From Desulfoprunum benzoelyticum (lineage in GTDB: Bacteria; Desulfobacterota; Desulfobulbia; Desulfobulbales; Desulfocapsaceae): a stretch of 64,000 bases of DNA. The position numbers and the translations under genes were made by a program. The notes under the pieces are model-generated. The model was not told the origin of the DNA, searched no databases, and saw only the letters and a list, made by a program, of their open reading frames with translations. Below, piece after piece: positions 1 through 9,171 of the stretch. The DNA lies in contig NZ_JACHEO010000004.1 in assembly GCF_014201505.1 (NCBI RefSeq), positions 62,001 to 126,000 on the forward strand, in the 5' to 3' direction. Position 1 is the first letter of the stretch. The number at the start of each line of letters is the position of its first letter.

Positions 1-441
1 AAACAGGCCGAAGCCGGCCAGGGCCTTGCCGAGACCCTTCCACCGACGGCGCGGAGCGATCAACCGGAGGATCACTCCCAGGGTGAGGATAGGCAGGGCA
101 AACGATTCGATCTTGAAGCCGAATCCCAGAAGGCTGACCATCCAGGCGGTCATCGTCGTGCCGACGTTGGTGCCGAAGATCACCCCCAGCGCCTGGCGCA
201 GGGTCAGCACCCCGGCGTTGACGAAGCCGAGGGTGGCCACCGTCACCGCGCTGGACGACTGTACCAGTCCGGTCACCAGGATGCCGGCGGCGACACCGCG
301 CAGCGGCGTCGAGGTCCAGCGGCCCAGCAGCTGTTTGAGGCCGCTTCCGGCGAAGATTGTCAGGCCTTCGGTCATCATCAGCATCGCCAGCAGGAAAATG
401 GCTAGACCGCCGAAGGCGTTGATAACGATCCCGCCGCTCAT
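1..441 (-). CDS. Na+/phosphate cotransporter family protein (partial, C-terminus outside window)
   Basis: The first 147 codons of a PNaS/NptA-type transporter are present; the rest lies beyond the left edge. The translation starts MSGGIVINAFGGLAIFLLAM and is strongly hydrophobic. It contains the QSSSA motif (about residues 66-70) and GTNVGTT (about 93-99), the signature repeat elements of sodium-dependent phosphate symporters. Its ATG overlaps the mnhG stop codon by four bases (ATGA), so it is very likely translationally coupled to the Mrp operon. Known role of the family: inner-membrane Na+-driven phosphate uptake or export. Co-transcription with a Na+/H+ antiporter makes sodium coupling plausible, but the substrate was not tested. 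The usual PhoU-like C-terminal domain of longer members cannot be seen here. Confidence 0.88.
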   Translation of the reverse strand, partial: MSGGIVINAFGGLAIFLLAMLMMTEGLTIFAGSGLKQLLGRWTSTPLRGVAAGILVTGLVQSSSAVTVATLGFVNAGVLTLRQALGVIFGTNVGTTMTAWMVSLLGFGFKIESFALPILTLGVILRLIAPRRRWKGLGKALAGFGLF

Positions 442-785
442 CGCTGATCCGTGCCGCCTTGCTGCGGTCCTGCTTCCCTCTCATCGACGACGGTCCCGGT
501 GCCGCCGCGCAGATGGATCATGGTGCGGGCAATGAGGTGGGCGCTGACCGGCGCGGTGATCAGCAGGAAGAGGGCGACCAACAGCTCGTGGAGACTGAGG
601 CCGCTGTCGAGGCTGCTGAAGTGGAGCATCGAGGCGATGAGGATGCCGCCGACCCCGAGAGTCGTGGCCTTGGTGGGACCGTGCAGGCGCATGAACAGAT
701 CGGGGAGCCGGGCCAGGCCGATGGAGCCGATCAGGGCGAAAAGGCCGCCGACGACCAGGAAAAAGGAGGTGAGCAGATCGAGCAT
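438..785 (-). CDS. mnhG: Mrp/Mnh cation antiporter subunit G
   Basis: This 115-residue protein has three hydrophobic segments and the family-typical stretch GLARLPDLFMRLHGPTKATT (about residues 23-42), diagnostic of MnhG/MrpG/PhaG. It is a small inner-membrane subunit of the multi-subunit Na+(K+)/H+ antiporter. It is the last mnh gene of the operon, 12 bases after mnhF, and its stop overlaps the start of the Na/Pi cotransporter gene. Length is normal for the family (about 110-125 residues). Confidence 0.93.
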   Translation of the reverse strand: MLDLLTSFFLVVGGLFALIGSIGLARLPDLFMRLHGPTKATTLGVGGILIASMLHFSSLDSGLSLHELLVALFLLITAPVSAHLIARTMIHLRGGTGTVVDEREAGPQQGGTDQR

Positions 786-797
786 GGCGGGTTCTCC

Positions 798-1067
798 CTA
801 TTCGATGATGTCGCCGCGCAGCAGGTACTTGCACAGGGCGACGGTGCTGACGAAACCCATCAGGGCGATGATCAGGGCCGCCTCGAAAAAGACGGTAAGG
901 CCCTGGTAAATGCCGAAGAGGACGAGCAGGGCGACCGTGTTGATATACATGGTATCGAGCGCCAGGATGCGGTCCGGCAGGCTGGGACCACGGATCAGAC
1001 GCCAGAAATTGAGGAGAAGGGCGACGGCGATGCAGACAAAGGCGATGATCACGGCAAGGTTCAGCAT
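798..1067 (-). CDS. mnhF: Mrp/Mnh cation antiporter subunit F
   Basis: An 89-residue protein with three predicted membrane spans. The segment RLIRGPSLPDRILALDTMYI (about residues 24-43) is the conserved MnhF/MrpF motif, in which the family places an essential acidic residue (the D of PDRI). It overlaps the end of mnhE by 7 bases, indicating translational coupling. Its role is as an inner-membrane subunit of the antiporter; it is not catalytic alone. Confidence 0.93.
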   Translation of the reverse strand: MLNLAVIIAFVCIAVALLLNFWRLIRGPSLPDRILALDTMYINTVALLVLFGIYQGLTVFFEAALIIALMGFVSTVALCKYLLRGDIIE

Positions 1068-1549
1068 GCGAAGATCTCCTGCAGGGGCCGCTCGTAGCGG
1101 TGTTTTATCCGGGCGATGGTCTGCTCGACATCGTCGACGTCGAGGGCGTGGATCAACAGCGAGCGCCGGTCGAGACTGAGATCGGCCGAGACCGTGCCCG
1201 GCGTCAGGGATATGGTATTGGTCAGGACGACGATGGCGAAATCGTTGCCCAGATCAAGCGGCAGACGGATAAAGGCCGGCCGCAGCTTCCGGGTCGGATG
1301 AAGGATCAGGCGGGCCACAGTCAGGTTGGCGACGGTGATATCCCAGAGCAGCATCAGGATATAGGTCAGGATCCGCAGCGGCCGGCGCAGACGTGGCCGG
1401 TCGGGCCAGAAGCGCACCGTGAAGAGCGGCAGCGCCAGGGCGAGCAGGCCGCCGAGCAGGATCTGTCCCGGCGCCAGGGTGTTGCCGAGGAGCAGCCAGA
1501 CCCCCCAGAGGCTCAGGCTGAACAGCGGTTGGGGCAGCCAGCGTTTCAT
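1061..1549 (-). CDS. mnhE: Mrp/Mnh cation antiporter subunit E
   Basis: A 162-residue protein with N-terminal membrane spans and a C-terminal soluble part. The segment LTNTISLTPGTVSADL (about residues 110-125) is the hallmark of MnhE. The start codon overlaps the mnhD stop by four bases (ATGA). MnhE is needed for assembly or activity of Mrp antiporters. Order D-E-F-G matches the canonical mrp operon. Nothing unusual was seen. Confidence 0.93.
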   Translation of the reverse strand: MKRWLPQPLFSLSLWGVWLLLGNTLAPGQILLGGLLALALPLFTVRFWPDRPRLRRPLRILTYILMLLWDITVANLTVARLILHPTRKLRPAFIRLPLDLGNDFAIVVLTNTISLTPGTVSADLSLDRRSLLIHALDVDDVEQTIARIKHRYERPLQEIFAC

Positions 1550-3042
1550 CGGCCTGCCTCCCGGCCGAGCACGGCCTCAACGGTTTCCTGCGGTCGCAGC
1601 AGCTGGGTGGCGGTGGCCTCGGCATAACGGGTGAGCGGCGCGGCCCAGACCGTCAGCGCCACGGTCAGCGCCAGCAACAGCACGGTCGAGGTCAGAAGAG
1701 GCAAGGGAAGACCGGTCCCGGCGACTCCTTCGCCCTCCGTCCGCCAGAACAGGGAGCTGCCGGCCCGGCTCAGGGCCACGATGGCGGCGAGGCCGCCGAC
1801 CAGCACCACGGTCCACAGCCAGGGAGCCTGCGGCGGCGGCACGGCCTGCAGCAGCAGCAGCTTGCCGAGAAACCCGCCCAGGGGCGGCATGCCGGCGACG
1901 GCAATGGCAGCGAGAAAGAAGAGGCCGCCGAGCAGGTTGCCGGGATTGACCGCCACCGCTTGCAGCTGATCGCCCACCGCCCCGCGCCGACCGGCAATCA
2001 GGGCGGCAAGCAGGAACAGGCCGGCCGTGATCAGGGTCGTATGGGGGAGATAGAAGAGGGCGGCGGTGAGGCCGGGGACAGTGAACAGCGAGATCCCGGC
2101 CAGCAGGGTCCCCACCGACACGACCACCAGATAGGCGATCAGCACCGTCAGGCGATGAGCGCCGAGGGCCCCGAGGGCCCCGAGGGCAATCGTCAGCAGG
2201 GCGACCGCCGGCAGCACTGCCGCCACATCGGCTCCAGGCCCGGTCACCGGCAGGATCAGGGTGAAGGTACGGAGAATGGCATAGACCCCGACCTTGGTCA
2301 TGATCGCAAACAGTGCGGCCACCGGGGCAATGCCGGCGCTGTAGAGGGCCGGCAGCCAGAGATGGAGGGGCAGGACCGCCGCCTTGAGGGCGAAAACGGT
2401 CAGCAGCAGCAGGGCGGCCGCCCGCAGCAGGGGCGTCTGTTCCACCGCCGCAGTGGTCGTATAGATCGCCAGGTCGGCCATGTTCAAGGTGCCGGCGATC
2501 CCGTAGAGGGTGCCGATGGCGACGAGAAACAGACTCGAGCCGATCAGGTTGAGAACCACATAGTGCAGGCCGGCGCGAACCCGGTCGCGACCGCCGCCGT
2601 GGAGGGCCAGGCCGTAGGAGGCGATCAGCATGACCTCGAAAAAGACGAAGAGGTTGAACAGGTCGCCGGTCAGGAAGGCGCCGTTGATCCCGAAAAGCTG
2701 CAGGGGAAAGAGGACATGGAAATTCTCCCCGCGCCGGTCGTCGCCGGCGGTGGCGGCGACCAGGGCCGGCAGGGCCAGCAAGGCGGTGAGCACCAGGAGC
2801 ATGGCGCTCAGGCGGTCGAGGACAAGGCTGATGCCAAACGGCGCCGGCCAGTTCCCCAGCTGGTAGAGAACGATCTCGCCGCTGTCGGCCCGGAGCAGGA
2901 GCAGGATTGCCACAGGCAGCAGGGCCGCGGTCGTCAGCAGGGACACCAGGCGCTGAGGGCCGGGACCGTGCCGAACCAGCAGCAGGTTGACCATCCCCGC
3001 CAGCAGCGGCAGGAGCAGGGGCGCCATGATCCAGTGGCTCAT
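1546..3042 (-). CDS. mnhD: Mrp/Mnh cation antiporter subunit D (NuoM/N-like)
   Basis: The start chosen is the ATG for MSHWIMAPLL, which overlaps the mnhC stop codon (ATGA); the open frame extends further upstream but only as out-of-frame overlap with mnhC. The 498-residue protein is an almost continuous series of hydrophobic helices of the proton_antipo_M family. It has the acidic TM5 region FFEVMLIASYGLAL (about residues 134-147) and a conserved lysine in the helix FALKAAVLPLHLWLP, both typical proton-path elements shared with complex I subunits NuoL/M/N. It acts in the inner membrane as one of the two large channel subunits with MnhA. Confidence 0.94.
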   Translation of the reverse strand: MSHWIMAPLLLPLLAGMVNLLLVRHGPGPQRLVSLLTTAALLPVAILLLLRADSGEIVLYQLGNWPAPFGISLVLDRLSAMLLVLTALLALPALVAATAGDDRRGENFHVLFPLQLFGINGAFLTGDLFNLFVFFEVMLIASYGLALHGGGRDRVRAGLHYVVLNLIGSSLFLVAIGTLYGIAGTLNMADLAIYTTTAAVEQTPLLRAAALLLLTVFALKAAVLPLHLWLPALYSAGIAPVAALFAIMTKVGVYAILRTFTLILPVTGPGADVAAVLPAVALLTIALGALGALGAHRLTVLIAYLVVVSVGTLLAGISLFTVPGLTAALFYLPHTTLITAGLFLLAALIAGRRGAVGDQLQAVAVNPGNLLGGLFFLAAIAVAGMPPLGGFLGKLLLLQAVPPPQAPWLWTVVLVGGLAAIVALSRAGSSLFWRTEGEGVAGTGLPLPLLTSTVLLLALTVALTVWAAPLTRYAEATATQLLRPQETVEAVLGREAGR

Positions 3043-3368
3043 CGCTCTTCTCCCGCGCCATCGACGTGGTCGTTGCCGAGCTCGCCGCGGGCCCGCAGGG
3101 ACAGGGCGACGACAAAGGCGGTCATACCGAAACCGATGACGATGGCGGTCAGCACCAGGGCCTGGGGCAGCGGGTCGGCGGTGGCGGCAGCACCGCCCGC
3201 CAGCGGTGGAGCGCCGGTCACCAGACGACCGGTGAAGAACAGGAAGAGATTGACGCCGTAGGACAGCAGGGCCAGGCCGATCGCCACCGGGAAGGTGCGG
3301 GCCCGCAGGACGAGGTAGGCACCACAGGCAAAGAGGACGGCAACGACCAGGGAGGCGAGCATTTCCAT
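3039..3368 (-). CDS. mnhC: Mrp/Mnh cation antiporter subunit C (NuoK-like)
   Basis: A small three-helix protein (109 residues from the chosen ATG) of the NuoK/MnhC family. The motif FPVAIGLALLSYGVNLFLF (about residues 26-44) and PQALVLTAIVIGFG (about 71-84) are typical. A GTG at 3377 is in frame, but GGGAGG sits 8 bases before the ATG at 3368 and would overlap the GTG, so the ATG is preferred. That ATG overlaps the mnhA stop (TGATG). The C-terminus is hydrophilic, as in homologues. Confidence 0.93.
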   Translation of the reverse strand: MEMLASLVVAVLFACGAYLVLRARTFPVAIGLALLSYGVNLFLFFTGRLVTGAPPLAGGAAATADPLPQALVLTAIVIGFGMTAFVVALSLRARGELGNDHVDGAGEER

Positions 3369-6169
3369 CAGTTGCACCTCCCGGTTTCAACGCAGCGCCG
3401 GCTCAGCAGGGCGAGAGTGGCGAGGATCAGCATCACCACCCCGACGACCGTCAGATAGACGCCGAGGTCAAAGAGCATCGCCGTGGCCAGTTCGATCTCG
3501 CCAATCAGCGGCAGATCGTAATGGCCGAAGGCGGAGGTCAGGAAGGGCCGGTCAAAGAGCCAGCTGCCGAGGCCGGTGGCGGCGGCAAGCAGGACGCCCC
3601 AGGCGATGACCTTATGAAAATGCTGATGCCATTGCATCTGGGTCCAGGTAATACCGCTGGCCATGTACTGCAGGATCAGGGCGATGGCGGTAATCAGCCC
3701 GGCAATGAAACCGCCGCCGGGGGCGTTGTGGCCGCGGAGAAAGAAATAGATCGCCACCATCAGGGCCAGCGGCAGCAGGAAGCGGGTGATCTGGGCCAGG
3801 ACCAGGGAATGACGCTCGAAGGCCCAGCGCGGTCGCACGCCGTACAGGGTGCCGGGAGCCAGGCAGAGCCGGTCAAGCAGGGCGTAGATGGCGATGGCGG
3901 CGATCGCCAGCACGGTGATCTCACCGAGGGTGTCGAAACCGCGGAAATCGACGAGGATGACATTGACCACATTGGCCCCGCCGCCGCCCGGCAGGCTGTT
4001 GGCCAGGTAATAGTCGGCGATCGTGGTGGCGGGCCGGGTGAGGATCGCCCAGGTCACCAGGCCGCAGCCACCGCCGACGGCCAGGGCCAGCAGCAGGTCG
4101 CGGCCGCGGCGCCAGCCCGGCGATTCCGGCCGGTCCTGCTGGGGCAGGAAGTAGAGGGCCAGCAGCAGCAGCATGATCGTGACGACCTCCACCGCCAGCT
4201 GGGTCAGGGCCAGATCGGGGGCGGAGAAACGGACGAAGGTCAGAACCGCCAGCAGGCCGACGACGCTGAGGACGATCAGGGCGATCAGCCGCTGCCGGTG
4301 AAAGAATACGGTCGCCAGGGCCGCCGCCATCATCAGCAGCGCCCCGAGCAGGGTGACGGGATCAACGGCGGAGATCGGCAGATCTCCGGCGAGAGCCGAA
4401 TCGCCGCTTGCCAGCGGCAGGAGGACCGCCAGACCGGCAGCCAGCAGCAACAGGGCGACCGAGCGCTGGAGGGAACCATTGTCGATGGCCTCCGTCGCCA
4501 TCCGCGCCCCGTCGATCAGGCGATGAACGACCCGCCGGTAAAGGAGATGGGCCTCGATCCCCCAGAACAGCCGGTCATGCAGGGCAAAGAGGGCATGGCG
4601 GCGGCTGTAGAGAAGGATGCCGCCGAACATCGCCACCAGGCTCATGATGAAGGGGGCGTTGAAACCGTGCCAGACCGCCAGGTTGTAGGCCGGCAATGGC
4701 CCGTTGAGCACGGCGGCCGAGGCCAGGGCCAGGAAAGGGGCGACCGTGAGGGTGGGAAAGACCCCGACGATCAGGCACTGGCCGACCAGGACCGCCACCG
4801 GCAGGATCATGTAGCGGGGCGCCTCGTGCGGCGGGTACTTCGGCAGGTTGACCGGCTCGCCGTTGAAGAAGACATCGTGGATGAAACGGGCCGAGTAGGC
4901 GACGGCCAGGATGCCGGCCCCGGTCGCCGCCACCGGCAGGAACCAGGAAAAGGAGCCGAGAACGGCAAGGTGAAAGGTCTCGGCGAAGAACATCTCCTTG
5001 GACATGAAGCCGTTGAGCAACGGTACCCCGGCCATCGCCGCGGCGGCGACCATCGCCAGCGTGCCGGAGATCGGCATGTACTTCCACAGGCCGTTGATCC
5101 GGCGCATGTCGCGGGTGCCGGTCTCGTGGTCGATGATGCCGGCGGCCATGAACAACGAGGCCTTGAAGGTGGCGTGATTGATGATGTGGAAGACCGCGGC
5201 CACCGCCGCCAGCGGGGTGTCGATCCCGAACAGCAGGACGATCAGGCCGAGATGACTGATGGTCGAATAGGCCAGCAGCCCCTTGAGGTCATGTTTGAAC
5301 AGGGCGGAATAGGCCCCATACACCAGAGTCAAGAGGCCGGTGCCGCCGACCAGGAAAAACCAGGGATCGGTGCCGGACAGGGCCGGGAAGAGCCGGGCCA
5401 GCAGGAAGACCCCGGCCTTGACCATGGTGGCGGAATGGAGATAGGCGCTGACCGGAGTCGGCGCCGCCATCGCCTGGGGGAGCCAGAAATGAAACGGAAA
5501 CTGGGCCGATTTGGTGAAGGCGCCGAGGAGGATCAGCAGCAGGGTCGGGACATAGAGGGGATGGGCGCGGATGATGTCGCCCATGCCGAGAATGGTCGAG
5601 ATCTGGTAGCTGCCGGTGATCCGGCCGAGCAGCAGGAAGCCGGCGAGCAGCGCCAGCCCGCCGGCGCCGGTGACCGCCAGCGCCATCTTTGCCCCCTGTC
5701 GGGCCTCGACGCTGCGATGGCGGAAGCCGATCAGCAGGAATGAACTGAGGGAGGTCAATTCCCAGAAAACCAGGAGCTGCAGCAGGTGATCGGACAGGAC
5801 AATACCGACCATGGCCCCCATGAACAGCAGCAGCAAGGCGAAAAAACGGCCGGGAGAATCATCCTCCGCCAGATAGTAGTTGGCATAGAGGATGATCAAC
5901 AGGCCGATGCCCAGGATCAGCAGGATGAACAGGCCGGCGAGGCCATCCATCCGCAGGATGAGGTCAACACCGGCCTGCGGCAGCCATGCCCGACCCACCG
6001 TCATCGGCGCCCCGGCAAAGGCGGCCAGCAACGGCTCCAGCGCCAGCAGCAGGGCCAGCACCGGGACGATGGCCGCCGTCCAGGCCGCCGCCTCGCGGCC
6101 CAGTCGCCCGGCAAGCGGCGGCAGCAGGGCGCCGGCAAAGGGAAGGAGAACAATGAACAGCAGATTCAT
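3368..6169 (-). CDS. mnhA: Mrp/Mnh cation antiporter large subunit, MnhA-MnhB fusion
   Basis: This 933-residue inner-membrane protein starts with a NuoL-like proton-antiporter unit (about residues 60-480; key piece LLQLLVFWELTSLSSFLLIG). An MbhD/E-like region follows (about 600-770, with FSAPDLALTQLAVEVVTIML). It ends in an MnhB domain (about 800-930, with LRGHNAPGGGFIAGL). There is no separate mnhB gene, so A and B are fused as in six-gene mrp operons. It is the first gene of the operon and forms the ion-translocating core with MnhD. An 18-base palindrome at 6255-6272 lies 86 bases upstream of the start. Confidence 0.95.
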   Translation of the reverse strand: MNLLFIVLLPFAGALLPPLAGRLGREAAAWTAAIVPVLALLLALEPLLAAFAGAPMTVGRAWLPQAGVDLILRMDGLAGLFILLILGIGLLIILYANYYLAEDDSPGRFFALLLLFMGAMVGIVLSDHLLQLLVFWELTSLSSFLLIGFRHRSVEARQGAKMALAVTGAGGLALLAGFLLLGRITGSYQISTILGMGDIIRAHPLYVPTLLLILLGAFTKSAQFPFHFWLPQAMAAPTPVSAYLHSATMVKAGVFLLARLFPALSGTDPWFFLVGGTGLLTLVYGAYSALFKHDLKGLLAYSTISHLGLIVLLFGIDTPLAAVAAVFHIINHATFKASLFMAAGIIDHETGTRDMRRINGLWKYMPISGTLAMVAAAAMAGVPLLNGFMSKEMFFAETFHLAVLGSFSWFLPVAATGAGILAVAYSARFIHDVFFNGEPVNLPKYPPHEAPRYMILPVAVLVGQCLIVGVFPTLTVAPFLALASAAVLNGPLPAYNLAVWHGFNAPFIMSLVAMFGGILLYSRRHALFALHDRLFWGIEAHLLYRRVVHRLIDGARMATEAIDNGSLQRSVALLLLAAGLAVLLPLASGDSALAGDLPISAVDPVTLLGALLMMAAALATVFFHRQRLIALIVLSVVGLLAVLTFVRFSAPDLALTQLAVEVVTIMLLLLALYFLPQQDRPESPGWRRGRDLLLALAVGGGCGLVTWAILTRPATTIADYYLANSLPGGGGANVVNVILVDFRGFDTLGEITVLAIAAIAIYALLDRLCLAPGTLYGVRPRWAFERHSLVLAQITRFLLPLALMVAIYFFLRGHNAPGGGFIAGLITAIALILQYMASGITWTQMQWHQHFHKVIAWGVLLAAATGLGSWLFDRPFLTSAFGHYDLPLIGEIELATAMLFDLGVYLTVVGVVMLILATLALLSRRCVETGRCN

Positions 6170-6254
6170 GGCCTGGTTAACCCATCACGAAGAGTCATGT
6201 ATTCACAGCACCCAATAAAGGCGGGGCTCCTTTCCGGGAACAGAGAAAACGGCA

Positions 6255-6272
6255 TATTCCTGCACAGGAATA
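6255..6272 (-). promoter_or_regulatory. Palindromic operator candidate upstream of the mnh operon
   Basis: TATTCCTG-CA-CAGGAATA is a perfect 8+8 inverted repeat with a 2-base centre, in the 134-base gap between mnhA and the P-type ATPase gene. It is too short and lacks a T-tract for a good terminator, and its position fits a transcription-factor site for mnhA. No matching regulator gene is adjacent. Confidence 0.35.
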
Positions 6273-6303
6273 CCCATTTCCCCGGGATATTACAATAATC
6301 GCC

Positions 6304-8997
6304 TCATGTCCTGCGGGACAACAGAGCCTTCTCCGCTTCCACAGCCAGAAAGACGGAAAGGCCAATACCGAGAGGGACCGGCCAATAACGGAGCGACTGA
6401 GAGGCCGAGCCGAACCAGGAATGCATGAAGGGCGCATAGACGAAGACCATCTGGAGCATCGTCAACACGCCGGCCATCAGCCATGCCACCCGATTGGCGA
6501 AGAGCCGCGAAAATCCCAGACTTGATTCGTGCAGGAAACGGCTATTAAACAGGTAAAACAGTTGCCCGAACACCAGGGTGTTGACGGCCAGGGTGCGTGC
6601 CGCCGGCAAATCCATACCAAGACGTCGCTGGACGATAAAGACGGCGATCGTGGCCAGGCCAATCATGGTTGAAACAAAAGCAATGCGCCACAGGAACAAA
6701 GCGTCCAGTATGGGGGCATCCGTTTTTCGCGGCGGTCGGGACATCAGTCCGGGCTCCGAAGGCTCAAAGGCCAGGGCCAGAGCCAGGGTTACAGCGGTAA
6801 CCATATTCACCCAGAGGATCTGCACCGGTGTCAGAGGCAATTCCAGGCCGAATACCACCGCCACGAGAACCACCAGGCCTTCGGCGCCATTGGTCGGCAG
6901 GATAAAGACAACGGCTTTGCGCAGATTGTCGTAGATCGTCCGGCCTTCCTGCACGGCCCGCTCAATGGTGGCAAAATTATCGTCGCTCAGGACGATGTCG
7001 GCCGCCCCCTTGGTCGCCTCGGTACCTTTGATGCCCATGGCGATCCCAACGTCCGCCTGTTTCAGCGCCGGCGCGTCATTGACCCCGTCGCCGGTCATGG
7101 CGACCACCTCCCCTCTGGCCTGCAGCGCCTGAACAAGCCGCAGTTTATGGCCGGGCGATGTCCGGGCAAAGATGTCGCTCTCACCCGCCATCCGTCCCAA
7201 TTCCTCATCGGAGGCCGCCTCGATGGCGTCTCCGGTGACTGCCTCCCGGCCGCTGCCGATTCCCATGTCCTGACCGATGGCGGCGGCAGTGCCGGCATGG
7301 TCGCCGGTAATCATGATGACCCGGATGCCGGCCTGTCGGCAGGTCTTGATGGCGGCGATGGCCTCGGGCCGCGGCGGGTCGATGATCCCGACCAGCCCGG
7401 CAAATACCATTTCGCGGTCAAGATCCTCCATCGCCAACTCGTCTTTCTCCTCCTCGACCTCCCGGATCGCCGCGGCAAGAACACGCAGCCCCCTGGCGCC
7501 CAGGGCATCGACCTGCTCTTCCCAGAACGACCGATCGAGCGGCTCCTCCCGGCCATTTTTGCCCGCCTGGCGTGCACAACGGTCAAGCAACCGGTCCGGC
7601 GCCCCCTTCATCAGAATGCGGGTGCCCTTGCCGGAACTGCGGGTCAGGGTGGCCATGAACTTATTTTCCGACTCGAAGGGAATAACGGCCAGGCGCTGGT
7701 ACCCTTTGTCCGAAAAACCCGCTTTTTTCGCCAATGTCTTCAAGGCACCCTCGGTGGGTTCGCCGATGACCCGCCACTGGCCGTTGTCCTCGACAATGGC
7801 CGAGTCGTTGCAGACGGCAAAAATCTCCACCAGCCGTCGCAGATCCTCATGGTCGGCGATTGTTACCTGCCGTCCTTCCCGGTGAATGCCGCCCCGGGGG
7901 GCGTAGCCGCTTCCCTCCGCGTCATATCGGCCATCCCCGGTCACCAGATGGACCACGGTCATTTCGTTGCGCGTCAGCGTCCCGGTCTTGTCGGAGCAGA
8001 TCACCGTCACCGAGCCGAGGGTCTCGACGGCATTGAGTTTGCGGGTGATTGCCTTACGGCGGGCCATCCGCTGCACTCCGATCGCCAGAGTTATCGTCAG
8101 GATCGCCGGCAGACCTTCCGGAATCGCCGCCACGGCAAAACCGATGGCGGCAATGAACAACTCGTCCAGGGAAAAATCGTGCAGAACCCAACCGGTCAGA
8201 AACATCAGGGCGGCCATCCCGACAATCACAATGGAAAGTGTCCGGCCGAACTTATCCATCTGCCGGGTGAGAGGGGTTGCCAGGGTCTGCACCTCTGAGA
8301 TCATCCTGTCGATCTTGCCCAGTTCCGTCTGTGCCCCGGTGGCAACCACAACCCCCGTGCCCCGGCCGGCGGCGACCAGGGTGCCGGAGAAGGCCATGCA
8401 CGACCGGTCGCCGACACCGGCATCGTCCCTCACCGCCTCGGTGTTTTTCGCCGTCGGCATAGACTCCCCGGTCAGGGCCGATTCCTCGATGCGGAGGTTG
8501 ATCGCCTCCATGAGGCGCAGATCGGCGGGCACACGATCCCCGGAGCGCAGGCGGACGATATCCCCCGGCACCAGCTGTTCGGCGTCGGTCTCCCGCCATT
8601 CTCCGTCACGCAGGGCATGAGCCTGCAACGAGAGCATCTTGCGGAGTCCTTCCAGGGCCTGTTCGGCTTTGCCTTCCTGGATGAAACCGATAATCGCATT
8701 GATGACCACGACCCCGAGTATCACACCGGTGTCCACCCAGTGGCCGAGGACGGCGGTGACCGCTCCGGCTGCAATGAGGATATAAATGAGGGTGTCGTGA
8801 AAGTGCTTGAAAAATCGTTTCAACTGTCCTTCTTTCGGGGGCTCCGGCAGCCTGTTGGGCCCCAGACGTTCAAGCCGCCTGGCCGCCGCATCCGAGGACA
8901 GACCATCACGATCGCTGCGGAGATCCGCCAGAATCGCATCGATCGGCAATGCATGCGGCTTGGATACATTCCGAAACTCTTCATTTTTATTATTCAT
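6304..8997 (-). CDS. P2-type cation-transporting ATPase (Ca2+/Na+/K+-like)
   Basis: This 897-residue protein has the full P-type ATPase layout. An N-terminal cation_ATPase_N segment is followed by two helices, an actuator domain with TGES (about residues 176-179), the TM4 motif PEGLP, the phosphorylation motif DKTGTLT, a KGAPD nucleotide-binding motif, GDGVNDAP and six C-terminal helices. PEGLP in TM4 is typical of P2 pumps (SERCA and Na+ or Na+/K+ pumps) and unlike the CPC motif of heavy-metal P1B pumps. The exact ion cannot be decided from sequence. No Shine-Dalgarno is obvious before the ATG. Lying between a CBS protein and the Mrp operon suggests a role in ion homeostasis. Confidence 0.9.
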   Translation of the reverse strand: MNNKNEEFRNVSKPHALPIDAILADLRSDRDGLSSDAAARRLERLGPNRLPEPPKEGQLKRFFKHFHDTLIYILIAAGAVTAVLGHWVDTGVILGVVVINAIIGFIQEGKAEQALEGLRKMLSLQAHALRDGEWRETDAEQLVPGDIVRLRSGDRVPADLRLMEAINLRIEESALTGESMPTAKNTEAVRDDAGVGDRSCMAFSGTLVAAGRGTGVVVATGAQTELGKIDRMISEVQTLATPLTRQMDKFGRTLSIVIVGMAALMFLTGWVLHDFSLDELFIAAIGFAVAAIPEGLPAILTITLAIGVQRMARRKAITRKLNAVETLGSVTVICSDKTGTLTRNEMTVVHLVTGDGRYDAEGSGYAPRGGIHREGRQVTIADHEDLRRLVEIFAVCNDSAIVEDNGQWRVIGEPTEGALKTLAKKAGFSDKGYQRLAVIPFESENKFMATLTRSSGKGTRILMKGAPDRLLDRCARQAGKNGREEPLDRSFWEEQVDALGARGLRVLAAAIREVEEEKDELAMEDLDREMVFAGLVGIIDPPRPEAIAAIKTCRQAGIRVIMITGDHAGTAAAIGQDMGIGSGREAVTGDAIEAASDEELGRMAGESDIFARTSPGHKLRLVQALQARGEVVAMTGDGVNDAPALKQADVGIAMGIKGTEATKGAADIVLSDDNFATIERAVQEGRTIYDNLRKAVVFILPTNGAEGLVVLVAVVFGLELPLTPVQILWVNMVTAVTLALALAFEPSEPGLMSRPPRKTDAPILDALFLWRIAFVSTMIGLATIAVFIVQRRLGMDLPAARTLAVNTLVFGQLFYLFNSRFLHESSLGFSRLFANRVAWLMAGVLTMLQMVFVYAPFMHSWFGSASQSLRYWPVPLGIGLSVFLAVEAEKALLSRRT

Positions 8998-9171
8998 ATC
9001 GGTCAGCTTGATTCTATTTCCCGGTTGAGGGCCAGATCGGGATCAAGACAGAAATCGGAAGAGAGACCACCGGGGGACGGCAGACCGCTCCCGACGGTAA
9101 AAGCGCCGTGTATCAATGCGGCGCCTGAACTCATCGACCGGACTCGGAACTTGTTCGAACCGGACCGGCGC

